DNA of 64,000 nucleotides, taken from the NCBI RefSeq assembly GCF_036227265.1, contig NZ_CP109446.1:4039001-4103000 (forward strand), written 5' to 3'. Made by a program: the position numbers and the translations under genes. A model generated the notes under the pieces. It saw only the letters and a list, made by a program, of their open reading frames with translations. It was not told the DNA's origin and ran no database searches. This document shows, one piece after another, positions 1 through 8,814 of this stretch. How positions within the stretch are numbered: the stretch's first letter is position 1; each line of letters starts with the position of its first letter. Origin of the DNA: Streptomyces sp. NBC_01476 (lineage in GTDB: Bacteria > Actinomycetota > Actinomycetes > Streptomycetales > Streptomycetaceae).

Positions 1-1
1 C

Positions 2-1153
2 CCCGACCGCCTGATGCGGCAGCCGCGAGACCTCGAAGAACTGCTCCAGGTCTCGGACGACCACCAGATCCTGCTCCACGGGGAGGCGAACCGGCGGAAC
101 CTCTCCGACCCCGACGACCGCTTCATCCTGCGCATCGAGGTCGCCCACGCCTGCCGCTCCTCGGACGACACCTCCCGCCGCCTAAAGTCGGCTCTGAAGG
201 AGCGGGCCGAGACGGGCCTCCCGCACTCCGGCAAGCGCCGCCTCGGGTACGAGGCGGACGGCATGACCATCCGCGAGGACGAGGCCGAGATCGTCCGTGA
301 GGTCTTCGACCGTTACCTGAAGGGTCAGAGCCCGAGCGCCATCGCACTCCTCCTCCACAAGCGCGGCGTCAAGACCGTCTACGGCAAGGAGTGGTCCCAG
401 GGCACCGTCCGTGCTCTCCTCGACTCGCGGCACGTCGCCGGCATCCGCATGCACCAGGGCGAAGAGGTCGGTCCGGGCAAGTGGCCGGCGATCATCGAGC
501 CGGGAATCTGGCAGGAGACCCGCGCCCGGCGCGAATACCGGTCTGCGATCCATCAGACAAACCTGGAGCTGCGCCGCTTCTACCTGCTGCGTGGCGTGGT
601 GATGTGCGGACGATGCGGCACGCTCATGTCGGGCACCAAGGTGGGCGCCGTGCCGACGTATCTGTGCACGCGCAAGAGCCGGAACGGCGACAAGAAGTGC
701 GTCCGGCGCATCGCAGCGGTGAAGCTGGAAGGCTTCGTCACGGATGCTGCCGTTGACCTTCTGCGCCGGCTCACCGTCAACGGGCAACTCACCTCCACTT
801 CGCTGCCCGATGCCGCCTCGCGATCCGTGGAAGCCGATCAGCAGCAGCTCGATGAGCTGAATCAAATGTGGACTGCAAAAGAGATCACGACGGCGGAATA
901 TCGCGGGATGCGCAAGGAGATCACCGACCGCATCGCCAAGGCGCAGCGACGCCTGGTGGTCCGGCCGATGAAGCTGTTGGAGGGGCTCACCGGTCCCGGG
1001 GCGGCGAAGGCGTGGGAAGCCGAGGACATGACGGATGAACGGCGCAACGCGGTGATGCGCTTCCTCTTCGCCGGGATCGTCATCGACGCATCGACCAAGC
1101 CCAGCGGTGTCTTCGACTGGGACCGGATCAGCATCGAGCAGAACCAGCTATAG
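2..1153 (+). CDS. Large serine integrase, 5'-truncated by window edge
   Basis: C-terminal 383 codons of a large serine recombinase that would integrate or excise the element. The frame is open from base 2 and begins with DRLMRQP, which matches the end of the resolvase catalytic domain; the catalytic serine lies outside the window. Visible are the recombinase domain (about residues 60-165, with GYEADG and WSQGTVRALLDSRHVAG), a four-cysteine zinc ribbon (CGRCG, then C and KKC near residues 198-230) and a C-terminal coiled stretch (ADQQQLDELNQMWTAKEIT). TAG at 1151-1153 ends it. Integrases of this kind usually lie next to the attachment site, so one edge of the element may be just outside the window. 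Confidence 0.9.
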   Translation, partial: PDRLMRQPRDLEELLQVSDDHQILLHGEANRRNLSDPDDRFILRIEVAHACRSSDDTSRRLKSALKERAETGLPHSGKRRLGYEADGMTIREDEAEIVREVFDRYLKGQSPSAIALLLHKRGVKTVYGKEWSQGTVRALLDSRHVAGIRMHQGEEVGPGKWPAIIEPGIWQETRARREYRSAIHQTNLELRRFYLLRGVVMCGRCGTLMSGTKVGAVPTYLCTRKSRNGDKKCVRRIAAVKLEGFVTDAAVDLLRRLTVNGQLTSTSLPDAASRSVEADQQQLDELNQMWTAKEITTAEYRGMRKEITDRIAKAQRRLVVRPMKLLEGLTGPGAAKAWEAEDMTDERRNAVMRFLFAGIVIDASTKPSGVFDWDRISIEQNQL

Positions 1154-1564
1154 GGCGACCTGCGGCTTCTATCATGGTTTTCCGGCCTGACCCAGCTCCG
1201 GATCGCGTGGGACTGTCGGCTCCGGCGAGGGAGCCCGGGGACCGGTTCTTCTGCTGACGAGTCCTGTCCGGTGGCGAGCGAGGAGGCGTGAGGTCGATGG
1301 GAGAGACGGTGGACTCATGGAGAAGGCCGACCCGGAATGCGGTGTGCCGGTCCGCCGTATAGCCCGGAAAGTACCGTCAGGCAAAACGCGTTTTCTGCGG
1401 ATCATTGTTGTCATCCGCCGCACGGAGTTCGCCAGATCTCCGGCAGACGGCCGCCCGGCCCAGTGGTGTTGGAGCACCACCCGCCGGAGCGCATGACGAC
1501 CGCCCGCCCGCTCGACCCCCACGGCACACGGCCTGCCAGCTCGTGCCGTACCGAGGACACGCCC
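1154..1564. other. Gap without a supported gene
   Basis: About 410 bases downstream of the integrase. Open frames here have alanine/arginine/proline composition typical of shadow frames in GC-rich DNA, and none has a convincing ribosome site. No clear attachment-site repeat was recognised. Confidence 0.5.
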
Positions 1565-1753
1565 ATGCCCGAACCCCAACTGCGGCCTGCCGCGACCCAG
1601 CCTGCTGCTCCCAGCCGCCGTCCGTCTACGGACGACGCCCGGGAGGCTGCGCTGCAACGCGTCTGCGCTGGCTTCGTCACGACGATCAGTCCGCGCAGCG
1701 CCGCCCGGCTCGCGGACCTGCTCTCCCGCTCGGCCTACGTCCAGGCCGCCTGA
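1565..1753 (+). CDS. Small hypothetical protein of the mobile element
   Basis: A 62-residue frame starting MPEPQLRP, with GAGGA about 8 bases before the ATG and a strong hairpin 20 bases after its stop. The second half (REAALQRVCAGFVTTISPRS) could form helices. No domain recognised. An upstream in-frame ATG at 1493 would add 24 residues but has poorer ribosome-site spacing. The ribosome site plus the hairpin argue for a real short gene; the function is unknown. Confidence 0.4.
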   Translation: MPEPQLRPAATQPAAPSRRPSTDDAREAALQRVCAGFVTTISPRSAARLADLLSRSAYVQAA

Positions 1754-1773
1754 ACGGACCCGGACGAGGGAGA

Positions 1774-1801
1774 GGCCCCTGGCGTTGGAGCGCCAAGGGC
1801 C
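1774..1801 (+). terminator. Hairpin after small gene
   Basis: GGCCC then TGGCG pair with CGCCA then GGGCC (one C/A mismatch) around a 6-base loop. It lies 20 bases after the stop at 1753. There is no U-tract, as is common for terminators in actinomycetes. Confidence 0.55.
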
Positions 1802-2159
1802 GTAAGGACTCCCGGACGACCGCCCTAAACGATCTACCCCGGCGCCGCTGGCCTGCCAGCCGGTACGGCGCCGAGTAAGGAAGCCTTATGTGCCAGCGTA
1901 TGTCTCGACTGTCGCGAGCCGCGCCTCCGCAGCCCGCCTACGCCCGGCAACGGCCGCCTGCACCGCCGGTCAGCCAGCGCGCCGAACGTGTGGCCAGCGG
2001 AGCCTCGGTGAACCGCTGCCCCGGCAGTGCTGACTGGCCTGAACGGACATCGGCGGCAAGTACCTCCTACCGCCTGATGCGTGATCATTTTCTTTCGCGC
2101 ACCGGGCGATTGGGCCTGCTTTGCGTGATACGTTCTGTCACCGACGAACTTAATAGGGT

Positions 2160-2190
2160 GACCCCGGCAGCGCGCCAACGCTCCGGGGTC
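2160..2190. promoter_or_regulatory. Inverted repeat upstream of helix-turn-helix gene
   Basis: Arms GACCCCGG (2160-2167) and CCGGGGTC (2183-2190) are separated by 15 bases and end about 25 bases before the ATG at 2215. It could be an operator bound by the element's own regulator or an mRNA hairpin near the ribosome site AAGGAG. The AT-richer stretch just upstream (around 2147-2156) is a possible -10 region. Confidence 0.4.
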
Positions 2191-2214
2191 CGGCACAAGG
2201 AGAAGCAACTCCTC

Positions 2215-3156
2215 ATGCAGATTCATCGTAGCCGCCATGCGCGCGGCTTCACGGTCCTGCCCAACACGCTGCTGCAAGACCGGCGACTGTCCTACACCGC
2301 CCGCGGCCTGCTGGCCGACCTCCTTTCCCGCCCCGACGGCTGGCGCGAGGACGGCCGCCACATGGCCGACACTAGCCCGCAGGGCCGCCTCGCCGTGGCT
2401 AAGGCACTGCGGGAGCTGACCGCCGCCGGTTATTACCGGGTCGAGCGGGTTCGGCGCGGCGACGGCACCTTCGTCAGCGAGGCCCACGTCTACGACACCC
2501 CGCAGCTCCGTCCGGGTCCCACCCGTCCGGGATCCGGCGAAGCGGCAGCCGATGACCGTGGCGCCCACCCCGCAAAGGACCGTGGGAAAGAACCCACCCT
2601 CCCCGCCCAGCGGTCACGCCCCGCAGACGCCGGGTCGGCCGTAGGGGAGGCCGGGCGGGGGAAGCCGCCCATGATCCAGCCCGACGGGATCGGTACGACA
2701 GGTCCGGCCGACGCCGCTGTTGGCGAGGCGGTCTTCACGCTGTTCCGGGTGCTGCGGCCCGAGCCGCGTCTGCGGCTCGGCACGGTCGAGGCCGTGGCCT
2801 TGGCGCCGCTGGTCACCCCGTGGCTGGAGCGCGGATACGGCCAGCGCGACCTGGCCGAGGCACTCCTCGGCGGCCTGCCCGCCCGCGTCCACAGCGCCCC
2901 GGCGATCCTGCGCGACCGCCTCACCCGCAAGCTCCCTCCGGCACCGGAACCAACGACCCCGGCCAAGCCCCGATGGTCCGAGTGCGGCACCTGCGCCCGC
3001 CCGATCCCGCACGAAGGCATCTGCCGACCCTGCGCGGGCTTGGCCAACGACCCCAACGAAACAGGGGCACGCGCGAGTGTCGCTGCCCGCGGCAGGGCCA
3101 AAGTCCGCGCCGCCCTTCAGGCCGACGCGGCTGGGCTCCTTCCCTCCAGAGCCTGA
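2215..3156 (+). CDS. Helix-turn-helix element protein (replication/regulatory type)
   Basis: 313 residues. The first 95 look like the winged helix-turn-helix found in many Streptomyces plasmid and integrative-element proteins (GFTVLPNTLLQDRRLSYTAR, then GRHMADTSP and ALRELTAAGYY). A disordered proline/glycine-rich linker follows. Near residues 262-281 is a Cys cluster, CGTCARPIP then CRPCAGL, probably a small zinc ribbon. I chose ATG 2215 because AAGGAG sits 10 bases upstream; the frame stays open to 1888 but that part is shadow-like. Its place ahead of the transfer genes suggests a role in replication or copy control of the element; that is inference. Confidence 0.7.
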   Translation: MQIHRSRHARGFTVLPNTLLQDRRLSYTARGLLADLLSRPDGWREDGRHMADTSPQGRLAVAKALRELTAAGYYRVERVRRGDGTFVSEAHVYDTPQLRPGPTRPGSGEAAADDRGAHPAKDRGKEPTLPAQRSRPADAGSAVGEAGRGKPPMIQPDGIGTTGPADAAVGEAVFTLFRVLRPEPRLRLGTVEAVALAPLVTPWLERGYGQRDLAEALLGGLPARVHSAPAILRDRLTRKLPPAPEPTTPAKPRWSECGTCARPIPHEGICRPCAGLANDPNETGARASVAARGRAKVRAALQADAAGLLPSRA

Positions 3157-3363
3157 TCTCCACCAGCCCACCGTCCAACGTCGCCGCTCGCAGCGGTCAA
3201 CGAGCCGCCGTGTATCCACGTCCACACCCCGCTCGGCACCGGTAACAACCAACCGCCCGGCGATCACCTGCGGCGACACCCCCAGGTACACCCTCGCCGC
3301 CCCGCCTTCCTCCGGCATGCCCCGGGGCACCCCGCCATCAGCCCGTCCCTGACTGGAGCCTTC

Positions 3364-4299
3364 ATGCCCACCACCGCAACACCGTCCCCTGCCCAGCAGG
3401 TCCCGGCAGCCGAGCCCGCTTCCGGCGGCCGTTCGTCCTGGTGGGATCCGCTCGCGCTGATCATGCTCGGCTTGGCCGGCGGCGCGCTGTCGTACGACTC
3501 TCTGCGGCAGATGGCCGTCGCGGTCCATGTCCGTCCGCACCTGGCCTACCTGTTCCCGCTGGTCGTCGATGGGTTCATCGCGTACGGCGTCCGCGCCCTC
3601 CTTGTCCTGCGCGACGCGCCCTGGCCCGCCCGTGCCTACGCCTGGGCCCTGTTCGGCACCGCCACGGCGGCCAGCCTGTGGGCGAACGCTGTGCACGCCG
3701 TCCGCCTCAACCAGCCCGGCGTCCACACCCTGACCCTCGGTGATCACACCGTGGCCGTCCTGTCGGCGATAGCACCGCTGGCCCTGGCCGGAGCCACTCA
3801 CATGCACATCCTCATAGGCCGCCAGAGCAGCAGCCGTCGCGCCGCCGCCGGAACTCCCACCATGATTCCGGCGGCCCCGGCCACGATTCCGGCCGAGGGG
3901 CGGGTAACGCCTCCGCAGGCCGAGCCAGTGGGACAGCCGCCCGTTTGGTCCACCTCGGCGGCCGAAGCGGAAGACGGGCCGGCCCTCGAGGTAGAGGACC
4001 TCACCGCCCAGGGCGACGCAACCCCTTCAGCGGACGACGAAAGCCCTGTTCACAAGGTGAACGGCAGTTCCGGTGAACCGTCGCGAATCGGTCGTGGTGG
4101 ACGCAAGGCGGAGGCGTCGATCGAGCAGCTCGCCGACATCATCAGCCGGGCCTTTCCGGATTCCGGCCAGGTCACCCGAGCCATGGCCCGCCAGGCCATC
4201 GAAGCCCGAGGGATTTCGGCGGGAAACGAGCGCGTAGCCGAAGCCCTCAAGCTCCTCCAGCCCACCGACGAAGCCCGTCCCCACCCCAGCACCGACTGA
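3364..4299 (+). CDS. DUF2637 (SpdA-like) membrane protein
   Basis: 311 residues; GGAG lies 6 bases before the ATG. The first 155 residues hold four predicted transmembrane helices, starting LALIMLGLAGGALSYDSL, the layout of DUF2637 proteins that accompany Streptomyces conjugative elements (the plasmid-spread Spd group). The rest is a long acidic linker and a basic tail (GRGGRKAEASIEQLADIISR) with a helical domain suited to DNA or protein contact. Likely helps intramycelial spread of the element. No TraB/FtsK-like translocase is visible in the window, so the element may be only mobilisable or have its pump outside the window. Confidence 0.75.
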   Translation: MPTTATPSPAQQVPAAEPASGGRSSWWDPLALIMLGLAGGALSYDSLRQMAVAVHVRPHLAYLFPLVVDGFIAYGVRALLVLRDAPWPARAYAWALFGTATAASLWANAVHAVRLNQPGVHTLTLGDHTVAVLSAIAPLALAGATHMHILIGRQSSSRRAAAGTPTMIPAAPATIPAEGRVTPPQAEPVGQPPVWSTSAAEAEDGPALEVEDLTAQGDATPSADDESPVHKVNGSSGEPSRIGRGGRKAEASIEQLADIISRAFPDSGQVTRAMARQAIEARGISAGNERVAEALKLLQPTDEARPHPSTD

Positions 4300-4410
4300 A
4301 CCAGCCGCGCGGGGGCGGCCGACCGGTCCGTCCCCGCAAACCGGCACTGAGAACACCCACGCGAGCCAGAGGCATCCCCCGATGTGGCTCGACCAGACCC
4401 GGAGAGCCTC

Positions 4411-5052
4411 ATGCCCCACACGCAAGACGGCGGCCGCCGCACAGACGAACGCCTCGGCTCATGTGCTGTAGTGGCCGGTGCAGGTGACGACCAACCCCGG
4501 CCGGAAAGCGAAGCAAGTTGTGCGCTGGGACACTCCCCCGTCGGGGGAGCGTCCTGCACGCGGTCCTGCACCCCGGGAGTGGCGCAGGTCCCCGGCCGCC
4601 AGGGGGCGACCGGCGACGGGTGCGGGCCCGAGGGCGGCCCCGCACCAAGGACAGCTCCGACCCGTACGCGACAGCGGCGCCGCACCCGTACCCGTCAGAA
4701 CAAGCGGCGCCCCGCCGTCAGCGTCCGCCTCAGCACCACCGAACGCACCGAAGTCGAAGGGGCCGCCGACCACGCCGGCGCAAGTCTCGCCAAGTTCATG
4801 GCCCAGGCATCGCTGGCAGCCGCCCACGACATCAACCGCGTCGCGGCGAACCTGCTCGACCTGCGCGGCACCATCCGCGAACTCGTCGCCGCCCGAACCG
4901 ACCTGGCCCGGGTCGGCAACAACATCAACCAGATCGCCCGCACCCTGAACTCCGGCGGTGACCCCATCGGCGCCGAAGCCGCCCTCGCTGACGTCCGCCG
5001 CGCCGCCGCCCGCCTCGAAACCGCTGCCCAGCAGCTGGTGGAACGCGCGTGA
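4411..5052 (+). CDS. MobC-like relaxosome accessory protein
   Basis: 213 residues from ATG 4411 (GGAG 6 bases upstream). Residues 100-213 carry the MobC signature: SVRLSTTERTEVEGAADHAG and the typical LARVGNNINQIARTLN. MobC proteins bind oriT and help the relaxase open it. The first 90 residues are low-complexity and then very basic (TRQRRRTRTRQNKRR), and the oriT-like palindrome at 4528-4554 lies within them. The true start may therefore be further downstream, for example GTG 4579, and the N-terminus could be non-coding. The stop overlaps the relaxase start by four bases (GTGA), showing translational coupling. Confidence 0.75.
   Translation: MPHTQDGGRRTDERLGSCAVVAGAGDDQPRPESEASCALGHSPVGGASCTRSCTPGVAQVPGRQGATGDGCGPEGGPAPRTAPTRTRQRRRTRTRQNKRRPAVSVRLSTTERTEVEGAADHAGASLAKFMAQASLAAAHDINRVAANLLDLRGTIRELVAARTDLARVGNNINQIARTLNSGGDPIGAEAALADVRRAAARLETAAQQLVERA
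4528..4554. other. Near-perfect palindrome, candidate oriT
   Basis: GGACaCTCCCCC pairs with GGGGGAGcGTCC around a 3-base loop (12-base arms, one mismatch). It lies directly ahead of the conserved MobC domain and about 500 bases before the relaxase, where origins of transfer of MobC/relaxase systems often lie. It could also be an operator for mobC or an mRNA hairpin. Confidence 0.4.
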
Positions 5053-6770
5053 TCCCCTCGATCCACAAACCGGGCGCCCACTCCGTCGGCGCGATCGGCT
5101 ACCTCTACAGCACCGGCCGCGGCCACGAGGCCCACACCGACCCCCACCTCGTGGCCTCCCTCGACGGCCTCGCACCCGACCCCGCCCGCGACCCGCAGGC
5201 CACCTTCAAACACCTCGCCGCCTACCTCGACCTGCCCGTCCAAGCCGTCGACCCCGCCGAACGCCCCGCGCAGCACGTCTGGCACTGCTCCGTCCGCGCC
5301 GCCCCCGAAGACCCCGTGCTCACCGACGCCCAATGGGCCGACATCGCCCGCCGCATGGTGCACGCCACCGGCATCGCACCCGAAGGTGACGACGGCGCCT
5401 GCCGCTGGATCGCCGTGCGCCACGCCGACGACCACATCCACGTCCTGGCCACGAAAGTCCGCCAGGACGGCACCAAGCCCCGCGACTCCTACTCCTACAA
5501 ACGCGCCCAGGCCGAGGCCCGCCGGATCGAAGCCGACTACGGCCTGCGCCGCGTCACCCCCGGCGACGGCACCGCCGCCAAGCGCCCCACCCGCGCCGAA
5601 ACAGAAAAAGCCCACCGCACCGGCCGCACCCGCACACCCCGCGAACAGCTCCGTACGATCGCCCGCACCGTCGTCGCCGTGTCCACCAGCCCCGAGGAGT
5701 ACCTGCACCTGCTCACCCGCAGCGGCGTCCTCGTCGAGACCCTGCGCTTCCCCTCAGGCGACATCCGCGGCTACAAAGTCGCCCTCCAGGGCGACATCAA
5801 CGCCCAAGGCCAGCCCATCTGGTTCTCCGGCTCCACCCTCGCCCCCGACCTGTCCTACCCCCAGATCCGCGACCGCCTCACCACCACAGACCTCGCCTCG
5901 GTGGCCGGCCCGCGCCGGACCAACCCGTGGCACCAGGCCACCGCTGCCGCCGAGCGCATCCCGCACCACCTCGACCACGATGACGACCCCGCATCCCAGG
6001 CCCACATCACCGCCTTCGCCGAAGCCCTCGATGCCCTCCCTTTCAACGCACCCCAGGAGATTCGGCCCCACCTCCGGCAGGCGGCAATCGACTTCGAACG
6101 CGCAAGCCGCTCCCGCATCCAAGCCGACCACCAACACGCCCGAACGCTGCGCAACGCCGTCCGAGCGATCGCCCGCCAACCCGCCATCGGCGACGGAGCC
6201 GCACTGGCAATGTTCCTCGACGCCGCACTCCTGGCCCTCATCGCCATCCAGCGCTGGCAGGCTGCTCGCCACCAAGGCCAGCAGGTCGAAGCCGCCCGCC
6301 GAACCCTCGTCCACATCCAAGTCGCCTACGACCAGGCCGCGCACACGCCACTCGCTGCCCTCACCCACCGCGCCCCGCCGCAATCGGATGCCGACCGTCA
6401 CGCCCAGCGGATACGCCAGACCGTCTCCGCCTATGCCGAGCAGATCCTCCACGACTCCCACTGGCCGGCCCTCGCCACTGTCCTCACCGATGCCGAGGCC
6501 GCCGGCCACGACCCCAGCCGGCTCCTGCAACAGGCGACCGACCAGCGCGCCCTCACCGACGCCCACTCACCCACCCAGATTCTGATCTGGCGCATCCAAC
6601 GCCTGGCGGCACGCCCCGCCCCCAGCCCCCGCGCCCGAGCAGCCCAAGCCCGAAGCACCGTTGCCACACGTCGAACTCCACCCGCATCAGCAGTCCAGCG
6701 ACCAGTTCACCAGCCAGAATCAGCCCCAGGCCCCACGAACAGCGACGGCCACCGGCATCCCCGACGCTGA
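5049..6770 (+). CDS. Relaxase (MOBP-type mobilization nuclease)
   Basis: 573 residues, GTG start overlapping the mobC stop. The relaxase domain is in the first 200 residues: IGYLYSTGRG near residue 20 supplies the likely catalytic tyrosine, and HADDHIH at 125-131 is the metal-binding histidine motif of this family. It would nick oriT and lead the strand into the recipient. The remaining 370 residues are alanine-rich and helical with no known domain, as usual in actinobacterial relaxases. A small hairpin (CAGCGG/CCGCTG, 6787-6810) follows the stop, before a convergent gene. Confidence 0.85.
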   Translation: MIPSIHKPGAHSVGAIGYLYSTGRGHEAHTDPHLVASLDGLAPDPARDPQATFKHLAAYLDLPVQAVDPAERPAQHVWHCSVRAAPEDPVLTDAQWADIARRMVHATGIAPEGDDGACRWIAVRHADDHIHVLATKVRQDGTKPRDSYSYKRAQAEARRIEADYGLRRVTPGDGTAAKRPTRAETEKAHRTGRTRTPREQLRTIARTVVAVSTSPEEYLHLLTRSGVLVETLRFPSGDIRGYKVALQGDINAQGQPIWFSGSTLAPDLSYPQIRDRLTTTDLASVAGPRRTNPWHQATAAAERIPHHLDHDDDPASQAHITAFAEALDALPFNAPQEIRPHLRQAAIDFERASRSRIQADHQHARTLRNAVRAIARQPAIGDGAALAMFLDAALLALIAIQRWQAARHQGQQVEAARRTLVHIQVAYDQAAHTPLAALTHRAPPQSDADRHAQRIRQTVSAYAEQILHDSHWPALATVLTDAEAAGHDPSRLLQQATDQRALTDAHSPTQILIWRIQRLAARPAPSPRARAAQARSTVATRRTPPASAVQRPVHQPESAPGPTNSDGHRHPRR

Positions 6771-6860
6771 CGTCGCACCAGTACGCCAGCGGACCCCCCG
6801 AGGACCGCTGTGACGCCTCCGAGGGTCCCGGGCGCGGACCGCCAGGCCCGGCCAACGCGC

Positions 6861-7337
6861 TCATTCGGCAGCGGCGTCGATGCCCTGCGCGCGGGCGAGA
6901 GCGAACAGCACGCGCTCGATCACGCCGAGCCGTTGTTCGAGGGTGTCGCAGTCTGGCGCAGCGGTTCCGGGGGTGGAGGTCCCGGGAGCGGAGGTCGGCC
7001 GGTTGCGCAGGGACGCGAGGTGTTCGCTGTGGTCGATGAGAGTGGTGCGGGAGCGGAAGGCGAACGCTTCCAGATCCTGTATCCGTGTCCCATAGGCGGC
7101 TGCTTCGTCGGCGGGACGTTCCAGGACGACCAGCGGACAGTTCAGTACCTTGGCGATCTTCACCAGGTTCGCCGCAGTCGCGCTACGCCACCCCGACTCC
7201 ATTTCGCCCATCAACTGCTCCGAAACGCCGACCATCCCCGCCAACTCCCGCTTCGTCAGACCCGCCTTCTCCCTCGCCCAGGCCACCGCCTCCGGCTCCT
7301 GCCGAAGCCTGGCGGGGCGACGTCTCTCCGATACCAC
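6861..7337 (-). CDS. XRE-family helix-turn-helix regulator
   Basis: 158 residues. Residues 15-70 form a Cro/CI-type domain (AWAREKAGLTKRELAGMVGV, then EMESGWRSATAANLVKIA). I chose GTG 7337 because GGAGG stands 7 bases upstream; longer upstream starts are shadow-like. The C-terminal part is a helical tail (LEQRLGVIERVLFALARAQG). It converges with the relaxase gene and probably controls element genes; the target is not visible. Confidence 0.7.
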   Translation of the reverse strand: MVSERRRPARLRQEPEAVAWAREKAGLTKRELAGMVGVSEQLMGEMESGWRSATAANLVKIAKVLNCPLVVLERPADEAAAYGTRIQDLEAFAFRSRTTLIDHSEHLASLRNRPTSAPGTSTPGTAAPDCDTLEQRLGVIERVLFALARAQGIDAAAE

Positions 7338-7434
7338 GACACCACCTCCACGACGTCCATCGAGGGCATGAGCCCTCATGCCACCACCGTGCGGTCGTGC
7401 GGCTCGGCCAAGGCCCAGCCGCACGACTCCAACG

Positions 7435-7965
7435 TCAATCACTCCCGTGTTCGGCCCAGTCGGCACGGGCCGCGACCAACCTCGGAAGCGCCTCGTGTTC
7501 CAGCCGGTCCGCCTGAGCACGGAGAAGGGACGCGAGATCGGCAAGGCCCTCCGGGTCGAGGCCGTTGATCCAGAAGTCCGCGACCAACGCGACGCTGACG
7601 AGGGGTTGGCGACGTTCCGGCTCCTCGGCGTAGGGGCAGCAGTCGATGCTGCCCCACAGCACCTGCTCCTCTCCCTCCTGCCCGGATTCGCCCTCCGAGG
7701 GAGGCGAACAGACCCGTAACGACAGCCCCTCGAACACTTCGCGGTGGCAGACGTCCGCCAGCCGGAACGGGAGCACGTCGAGCGGCACCTCGCGCATGCT
7801 CGGATCACAGTCGGCCCACGCGGGCAGATAACCTTTCACCTTCACACCGGCCGCCGTCGTCATCACCCATCGCCGGCCAACCGCGGCAGAGGCGGCCACC
7901 CGCTCGCCCGCTGAGACATCGGCTGTGGAGGCGAGCCCCGGAAGGCTCGGTCGGGCCACTGTCAT
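7435..7965 (-). CDS. DUF6907-like hypothetical protein
   Basis: 176 residues, ATG with GGAGGA about 7 bases upstream, and ATGA overlap with the HATPase gene before it, so the two are co-translated. The N-terminal part is a loop-rich strand region (VKVKGYLPAWADCDPS). The C-terminal part, VALVADFWINGLDPEGLADL followed by ASLLRAQADRL, resembles the DUF6907 proteins common in Streptomyces next to helix-turn-helix and HATPase genes. No enzymatic motif is visible; the assignment is from memory of the family. Confidence 0.6.
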   Translation of the reverse strand: MTVARPSLPGLASTADVSAGERVAASAAVGRRWVMTTAAGVKVKGYLPAWADCDPSMREVPLDVLPFRLADVCHREVFEGLSLRVCSPPSEGESGQEGEEQVLWGSIDCCPYAEEPERRQPLVSVALVADFWINGLDPEGLADLASLLRAQADRLEHEALPRLVAARADWAEHGSD

Positions 7966-8423
7966 AGCCCGTCCTCCCCGACACCGGTGAACGGCTCTTC
8001 GGCAGCGTCGCCGACCACCGCCCACACCAACTTCCCGATCCCTTCGCGCTCGCCCACACCCCACCGACCACCAGTCAGGGCACCGACCAGCGCCAGCCCA
8101 CGCCCGCACTCGGAGTCCGCCGCTGCGTGCCGTACCACCGGCCAAGCCTCGTCTGCGTCGTGCACTTCGAGGCGTACAGCCGCCGACAAGCGCTCATACC
8201 GCGTCTCCATCAGACGGTCCCGCGGTACCCGCGCGTGCCGCAGCGCATTCGTCAGCAGTTCCGACAGCACGAGCTCCGCGGTGTCCGCCAGCTCAGGCAA
8301 TTTCCACTCGTCCAGTGCAGCAACGAGTTCGTGCCTGGCCAAAGTGACGCATCGGGGGCTGCGGGCCCACCTGCTCACTCGCACAGACCCGCCCACCGCC
8401 CGAGGCAGCATCTGTTCGCTCAC
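7962..8423 (-). CDS. HATPase (anti-sigma-factor-like) ATP-binding protein
   Basis: About 153 residues. ELVLSELLTNALRHARVPRD is the N box of the GHKL/HATPase_c fold, and CGRGLALVGALTGGRWG is the glycine-rich lid, as in SpoIIAB/RsbW-type regulators. I prefer GTG 8423 (GGGAG 8 bases upstream) over the upstream ATG 8504, which adds a disordered stretch. Such small ATPases are abundant in Streptomyces and usually bind sigma factors or partner regulators. Here it is coupled to the DUF6907-like gene and faces the XRE-TPR gene across a shared control region. Confidence 0.75.
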   Translation of the reverse strand: MSEQMLPRAVGGSVRVSRWARSPRCVTLARHELVAALDEWKLPELADTAELVLSELLTNALRHARVPRDRLMETRYERLSAAVRLEVHDADEAWPVVRHAAADSECGRGLALVGALTGGRWGVGEREGIGKLVWAVVGDAAEEPFTGVGEDGL

Positions 8424-8716
8424 CGAGACGCTCCCGGTAGGGGTGAAACCGTTTCCGGACGGTCTTTCGTCGGTACCGCGAGCATGGCCCGTCGCTCCCG
8501 ACAACTGTTGAAGCGATGCATTGGGGGGCTGCCTTCCGTTGCAGAAATCCGGTGGGTTCCCGCGCGGGATCTGCCTGCACGGATGGCGGGTTGGACCAGT
8601 TCGAGGAAGTCACGAGACCCTCGTGCTGAAGCAGCGGTTCCCATCCGCACCGTGCAGAACGCCCCGAGCGGGAGAGCCCAGTAACGCGGATTCATCGCCG
8701 TCCCACAGCGGACAGG

Positions 8717-8746
8717 GTTAACAGCGCACGGGTGTTAACCGTTAAC
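8717..8746. promoter_or_regulatory. Three GTTAAC hexamers between divergent genes
   Basis: Perfect GTTAAC palindromes lie at 8717-8722, 8734-8739 and 8741-8746. They sit in the roughly 390-base gap between the HATPase gene (minus strand) and the XRE-TPR gene (plus strand), about 70 bases before the latter's ATG. The AT-rich cluster in GC-rich DNA suggests an operator array, plausibly for the XRE-TPR protein. The rest of the gap contains no supported gene. Confidence 0.5.
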
Positions 8747-8814
8747 CGCCCTTCCCTGAGCGTGTGCTGGCATCATGGAAAGTCCGCCCCGCATTGTCTG
8801 GCGCAGGGAAAGCG

